From Euzebyaceae bacterium (lineage in GTDB: Bacteria > Actinomycetota > Nitriliruptoria > Euzebyales > Egibacteraceae), in assembly GCA_013698135.1 (NCBI GenBank), contig JACCVM010000252.1, positions 1-9,351 of the forward strand: a stretch of DNA of 9,351 nt. The letters are read 5' to 3'. This document shows, piece after piece, positions 7,036-9,351 of the stretch (within the stretch, counting starts at the first letter, position 1; each line of letters begins with the position of its first letter). A program made the translations under genes and the position numbers. Under the pieces are notes generated by a model, which was not told the DNA's origin, searched no databases, and saw only the letters and a program-made list of their open reading frames with translations.

Positions 7036-7041
7036 TCGTTG

Positions 7042-7929
7042 ATGCGCAAGGCCACAGCCGTGGCGGCGCTGCACCGGCAGCGCCTCGCCACCATCTCATT
7101 GCTGGCGTCGTTGCCTGACGCAGCCTGGGAATGTCCGGGCGAAGCGGGCGACGGGCTGAACGTGCACGGCTTGGCGGCGCATCTCGTGGTTGCCGACGAG
7201 GCGCTGTTGGTGAGCCGGTGGCTGTCGGGCCGAGAGGGTGCCCGCCGGCTGGCCAACGTGATCGGCTGGCACGACGGCGGGCTCGCGCCCTGGTCCAGCG
7301 CTTCGCCGGGCGAGGTCCTCGCGGCGCTGGCTCGAAACGGCGATCGGGTCGCCGCCATGGTGCGCGCCACCCCCAGCGCCGCCGTGAACCTGCGGGCACC
7401 CGGCGCGCAAGGGCGCCGCTCGTTCCTGTTGCAGGCGCTGGGCCGTCGGGTGCTGCACGAGTTCGCGCACCGCGACGACATCGCAGTGGTGGCCAGTGCC
7501 GCCGGTGATCTCGAGGCGCCGAGCCGGCCCGTGGCCGACGCGCTGGCCTTCACGGTGCTCCAGCAGCTGCCGGTCGAAGTTCTGCCGACCGTCGCCGTGG
7601 ACAGCGGGGTGGTGCGCCTCGCCATCGACCCGATGGGCGCAGACGCCCGCCCGCCGCCGCTGCGCTCCGCGGCTCCGCCCGGACGGCGGACCTGGAGCTT
7701 TGACTTCGCGCGCAAGCAGTACGGCCCGAGGGTGTCGGCGCGGCCGGACGCCACCATCGTCGTTGCCGCTGACGCGCTGGCCTTGCTGCACACCGGGCGA
7801 CGTTGCTGGCGAGCGCTGGCCCCAGCGCAGCTGTCCGTCGCCGGCGACACGGCGCTGGCCGCCGTCCTGCTCGACGCGGTCGCCGCGCCCCGCCCCGCCA
7901 GCGGTTGTCGAACCGCTCCGGCGGCCTGA
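7042..7929 (+). CDS. Maleylpyruvate isomerase/DinB-like mycothiol-dependent family protein
   Basis: A 295-residue cytoplasmic protein of the actinobacterial maleylpyruvate-isomerase N-terminal (MDMPI_N) superfamily, which has the DinB/YfiT four-helix-bundle fold. Members bind a divalent metal and often use mycothiol; the substrate here is unknown. The N-terminal half shows the family pattern: an opening helix with LHRQRLATISLLASLPDAAWECP, then GLNVHGLAAHLVVADEALL with H42 and H47, W60, and GRRVLHEFAHRDDI with H139 and H143. Relative to the H/E/H metal site known for characterised maleylpyruvate isomerase, the Glu four residues before the last His appears replaced by His (H139), making a DinB-like three-His site. 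The C-terminal part (about 165-285) resembles the SCP2/MDMPI_C-type domain. ATG at 7042 is chosen for the AGGGG site. It is transcribed divergently from the peptidase and heads toward rodZ, which has its own -10 box. Confidence 0.8.
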   Translation: MRKATAVAALHRQRLATISLLASLPDAAWECPGEAGDGLNVHGLAAHLVVADEALLVSRWLSGREGARRLANVIGWHDGGLAPWSSASPGEVLAALARNGDRVAAMVRATPSAAVNLRAPGAQGRRSFLLQALGRRVLHEFAHRDDIAVVASAAGDLEAPSRPVADALAFTVLQQLPVEVLPTVAVDSGVVRLAIDPMGADARPPPLRSAAPPGRRTWSFDFARKQYGPRVSARPDATIVVAADALALLHTGRRCWRALAPAQLSVAGDTALAAVLLDAVAAPRPASGCRTAPAA

Positions 7930-7971
7930 CCCCAGCGGTTGGGCCAGCCAGGTCGCCAGTCCCGCCACTCC

Positions 7972-7977
7972 TATACT
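7972..7977 (+). promoter_or_regulatory. -10 element of the rodZ-like/rimO promoter
   Basis: TATACT is a near-consensus housekeeping-sigma -10 hexamer in an otherwise very GC-rich 105-bp spacer. With a 17-nt spacing the -35 position reads CAGGTC, a poor match. Transcription would start near 7984, about 50 nt before the ATG at 8035. Confidence 0.55.
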
Positions 7978-7993
7978 GGCCTCGCCACCCCCC

Positions 7994-8034
7994 AGGAGGC
8001 AGCCAGCCGCTCACAGGAAGTCGTTCCTCCCACC
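7994..8034 (+). promoter_or_regulatory. Leader of rodZ-like gene with distant AGGAGG and small hairpin
   Basis: A perfect AGGAGG (7994-7999) stands 35 nt before the ATG, too far for direct use, and no start codon follows it at normal spacing. AGGAAG (8015-8020) is 14 nt from the ATG. AGGAA (8015-8019) can pair with TTCCT (8024-8028) around GTCG. CCTCC (8026-8030) is complementary to the distant GGAGG. The leader could fold so as to bring a Shine-Dalgarno sequence near the start or to mask it. This is inference. Confidence 0.35.
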
Positions 8035-8886
8035 ATGGCCACCGGTATCGGCGAGACGCTGCGGGCCGCCCGCCGCCAACAAGGTGTGGCGTTGTCGGAT
8101 GCGGTGGCCCAGACGCGAGTGCGCGAGTCCTACCTCACCGCGCTGGAGGAGGAGAACTTCGCCGTCCTCGGCGGACATGTCTACGCCAAGGGCTTCTTGC
8201 GCAGCTACGCGCGGTTTCTCGGCCTGGATCCCGAGCCCCTCGTGGAGGCCTACCGCGCCGAGCACGAGCAGGCCGACGACCTGGCGCCGCTGGCCCAACG
8301 CCAGCCGGCCGTCGCGATGCACTCCCAGCGGCCCCCTGCGCTGATCGTCGGGTTGGGCGTGGTCGCCCTGGTGATCGTTGCGCTGTTCGTCATTGGCCTC
8401 GGCGCCGACAGCCGGCCCGGTTCCGACGTGGTCCTTGGAGCACCTGAGCCGGTCCGCACCTCCGAACCGGCCCAAGCCGATGGGCGGTCGCAGACTCGGC
8501 CCAGCGAGCGCTCCCGCACTGAGCGTGCTCGGCCTCGCGGGCGCGAGCGGCCTCGCCAGGAGCCCGATCGAGAGCCGAACCGCGAACCGACCGGAGTTCC
8601 CGTGCCCAACACCGATCCCACCGAGCAGGTGAGCGGCGACGGCGTGGAGCTGGAGCTGGCGAGCACGGGCGGTGACTCCTGGATGCGGGTGACGGTCGAC
8701 GGCGTGGAGCAATTCGAAGGCGTGCAGCCCCGGGGGCAGAGCGAGTCCTACTCGGGACAGTCGATCACGGTGCGCATCGGTGACGCGGGGGTGGTCGAGG
8801 TCACCGTCAACGGGCAGGAGCGCGGACATCTCGGCACCCGCCGGCAGGTGGTGGACAAGACGTACACCGTGGCGGGGTCAGCGTGA
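8035..8886 (+). CDS. RodZ-like cytoskeletal/cell-shape membrane protein (HTH + DUF4115)
   Basis: A 283-residue bitopic membrane protein of the RodZ family, which links MreB-type filaments or the divisome/elongasome to the membrane in other bacteria. Residues 4-67 form a helix-turn-helix of the RodZ type (GETLRAARRQQGVALSDAVAQT, then SYLTALEEENFAVLGGHVYAKGFLRSYARFLGLDP). A single transmembrane helix spans about 102-123 (inside to outside). A long Arg/Pro/Glu-rich low-complexity linker follows (about 136-198), then the DUF4115 beta-domain (203-281) ending TYTVAGSA. ATG at 8035 is taken because the HTH begins there; upstream in-frame residues look non-coding and overlap the promoter. The stop TGA at 8884-8886 overlaps a GTG (GTGA). 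The next major gene is rimO. In actinobacteria such RodZ homologues commonly sit near ftsK and rimO/pgsA. The gene symbol is withheld because the family assignment is by domain architecture. Confidence 0.9.
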   Translation: MATGIGETLRAARRQQGVALSDAVAQTRVRESYLTALEEENFAVLGGHVYAKGFLRSYARFLGLDPEPLVEAYRAEHEQADDLAPLAQRQPAVAMHSQRPPALIVGLGVVALVIVALFVIGLGADSRPGSDVVLGAPEPVRTSEPAQADGRSQTRPSERSRTERARPRGRERPRQEPDREPNREPTGVPVPNTDPTEQVSGDGVELELASTGGDSWMRVTVDGVEQFEGVQPRGQSESYSGQSITVRIGDAGVVEVTVNGQERGHLGTRRQVVDKTYTVAGSA

Positions 8887-8936
8887 CCTACTCCGTGGCG
8901 GGGTCGGCATGACCTACTCCGTGGCGGGGTCGGCAT
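8859..8936 (+). repeat. 26-bp tandem repeat (three copies) at the rodZ-rimO junction
   Basis: Copies lie at 8859-8884, 8885-8910 and 8911-8936. The second and third are identical. The first, inside the end of the rodZ-like gene, differs at about five positions. Each copy carries TAC(A/T)CCGTGGCGGGGTC, then a start codon overlapping a stop (GTGA or ATGA). The first copy encodes the native C-terminus TYTVAGSA plus stop, so the extra two copies probably arose by duplication of that end, adding 52 bp before rimO. Confidence 0.93.
8883..8912 (+). CDS. 9-codon mini-ORF 1 (MTYSVAGSA), overlaps rodZ-like stop
   Basis: GTG at 8883 overlaps the TGA of the rodZ-like gene (GTGA) and reads nine codons to TGA at 8910-8912, which in turn overlaps an ATG. 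A GGCGGGG tract lies 5 nt upstream and could serve as ribosome binding site. The peptide repeats the rodZ-like C-terminus and is unlikely to have its own function; any translation would matter for coupling ribosomes to rimO. Confidence 0.3.
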   Translation: MTYSVAGSA

Positions 8937-8938
8937 GA
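8909..8938 (+). CDS. 9-codon mini-ORF 2 (MTYSVAGSA), overlaps rimO start
   Basis: An exact copy of mini-ORF 1 but with an ATG start at 8909 overlapping the previous stop, and ending at TGA 8936-8938 that overlaps the rimO ATG at 8935. The GGCGGGG tract is again 5 nt upstream. It completes an unbroken chain of 4-nt overlaps from rodZ-like to rimO. Confidence 0.3.
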   Translation: MTYSVAGSA

Positions 8939-9351
8939 CCAAGCCGACCGTGACCGGCGCGGGCTCGGTCGCGGTGGTCACGCTGGGGTGTGGGCGCAAC
9001 GAGGTGGACTCTGACCAGGTGGCTGGCGCCCTTGGCGCCGCGGGCTTCCCGCTGGTCGCCGACCCCGACGACGCCGACCTCGTCCTGGTGAACACCTGCA
9101 CCTTCATCGCCCCTGCGCGCCAGGAGTCGATCGAGGTGGTGCTGGACGCCTGTGACACCGACCGGCCCGTCCTCGTCATCGGCTGCATGGCCGAGCGTTA
9201 CGGGCAGGAGCTGCGTGCGGCGCTGCCCGAGGTCGCCGGCGTCCTGAGCTTCTCCGACTACCCACGGCTCCCCCAGATCGGGGCCGCGGTGCTGGCCGGT
9301 CAACCCCCGCCGGCACCACCGGTGACCGAGCCCCGCCCCGGCCTGCCGCTG
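8935..9351 (+). CDS. rimO: Ribosomal protein S12 methylthiotransferase RimO, N-terminal part
   Basis: RimO is a radical-SAM enzyme with two iron-sulfur clusters that adds a methylthio group to a conserved Asp of ribosomal protein S12. The 139 residues in the window cover the UPF0004 domain: C19 in VTLGCGRNEVDSDQ, C55 in LVNTCTFIAPARQESIE and C84 in VIGCMAERYGQEL, the three ligands of the auxiliary cluster. VLSFSDYPRLPQI follows. The NEVDSD and CTFIxxAxxES signatures favour RimO over its relative MiaB. The radical-SAM CxxxCxxC motif and the TRAM domain lie beyond the window edge. ATG at 8935 overlaps the stop of mini-ORF 2 (ATGA) and follows GGCGGGG; it is probably transcribed with the rodZ-like gene from the promoter near 7972. 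Confidence 0.95.
   Translation, partial: MTKPTVTGAGSVAVVTLGCGRNEVDSDQVAGALGAAGFPLVADPDDADLVLVNTCTFIAPARQESIEVVLDACDTDRPVLVIGCMAERYGQELRAALPEVAGVLSFSDYPRLPQIGAAVLAGQPPPAPPVTEPRPGLPL

Larger units (their letters stand above)
6862..7041. promoter_or_regulatory. Divergent promoter region between peptidase and mycothiol-type gene
   Basis: This 180-bp gap separates two divergently transcribed genes and must contain both promoters unless one is leaderless. It is less GC-rich than its surroundings around 6935-6985. A TACGCT at about 7000-7005 on the plus strand could be a -10 element for the downstream gene, without a recognisable -35. No clear minus-strand promoter was identified. Confidence 0.5.

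Overview
This window is high-GC bacterial DNA that reads as actinobacterial. It carries an actinobacterial-style FtsK, a RodZ-like helix-turn-helix membrane protein directly followed by RimO, and an enzyme of the DinB/mycothiol-dependent maleylpyruvate isomerase superfamily. GTG starts and 4-nt GTGA/ATGA overlaps are common. A deep-branching actinobacterial lineage such as Nitriliruptoria/Euzebyales is my guess from the look of the genes and is not proven here.

Layout: (1) 1-1508 (+), the C-terminal two thirds of the DNA translocase FtsK, cut by the window edge. (2) 1505-2812 (-), two small enzymes: a metallo-beta-lactamase-fold hydrolase whose last 11 codons are out of frame (apparent one-base frameshift near 1541) and a YiiM-like MOSC protein. 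(3) 2813-3151, an intergenic stretch dominated by about three 71-bp tandem units, each able to form a hairpin. (4) 3152-6861 (-), a two-gene operon: a secreted subtilisin-like S8 peptidase with an unusual C-terminal tail of 17 pentads ending in Trp, overlapping by 4 nt (GTGA) a multi-pass membrane PAS-histidine kinase. No response regulator is present. (5) 6862-7041, a divergent promoter region with an 18-bp hyphenated palindrome. (6) 7042-7929 (+), a mycothiol-dependent/DinB-like enzyme. (7) 7930-8034, a spacer with a good -10 box and an odd leader. (8) 8035-9351 (+), a RodZ-like protein, then a 26-bp triplication that creates two 9-codon mini-ORFs, then the start of rimO, cut by the window edge.

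How it fits together: ftsK, rodZ-like and rimO are housekeeping genes that commonly lie near one another, so the five genes between them look like an accessory block. The peptidase and kinase appear co-transcribed and translationally coupled, which suggests a cell-surface proteolysis/sensing module. The points most worth a second look are the strict W-every-fifth-residue tail of the peptidase, the chain of overlapping mini-ORFs between rodZ and rimO, the 71-bp hairpin array, and the frameshift in the hydrolase gene.
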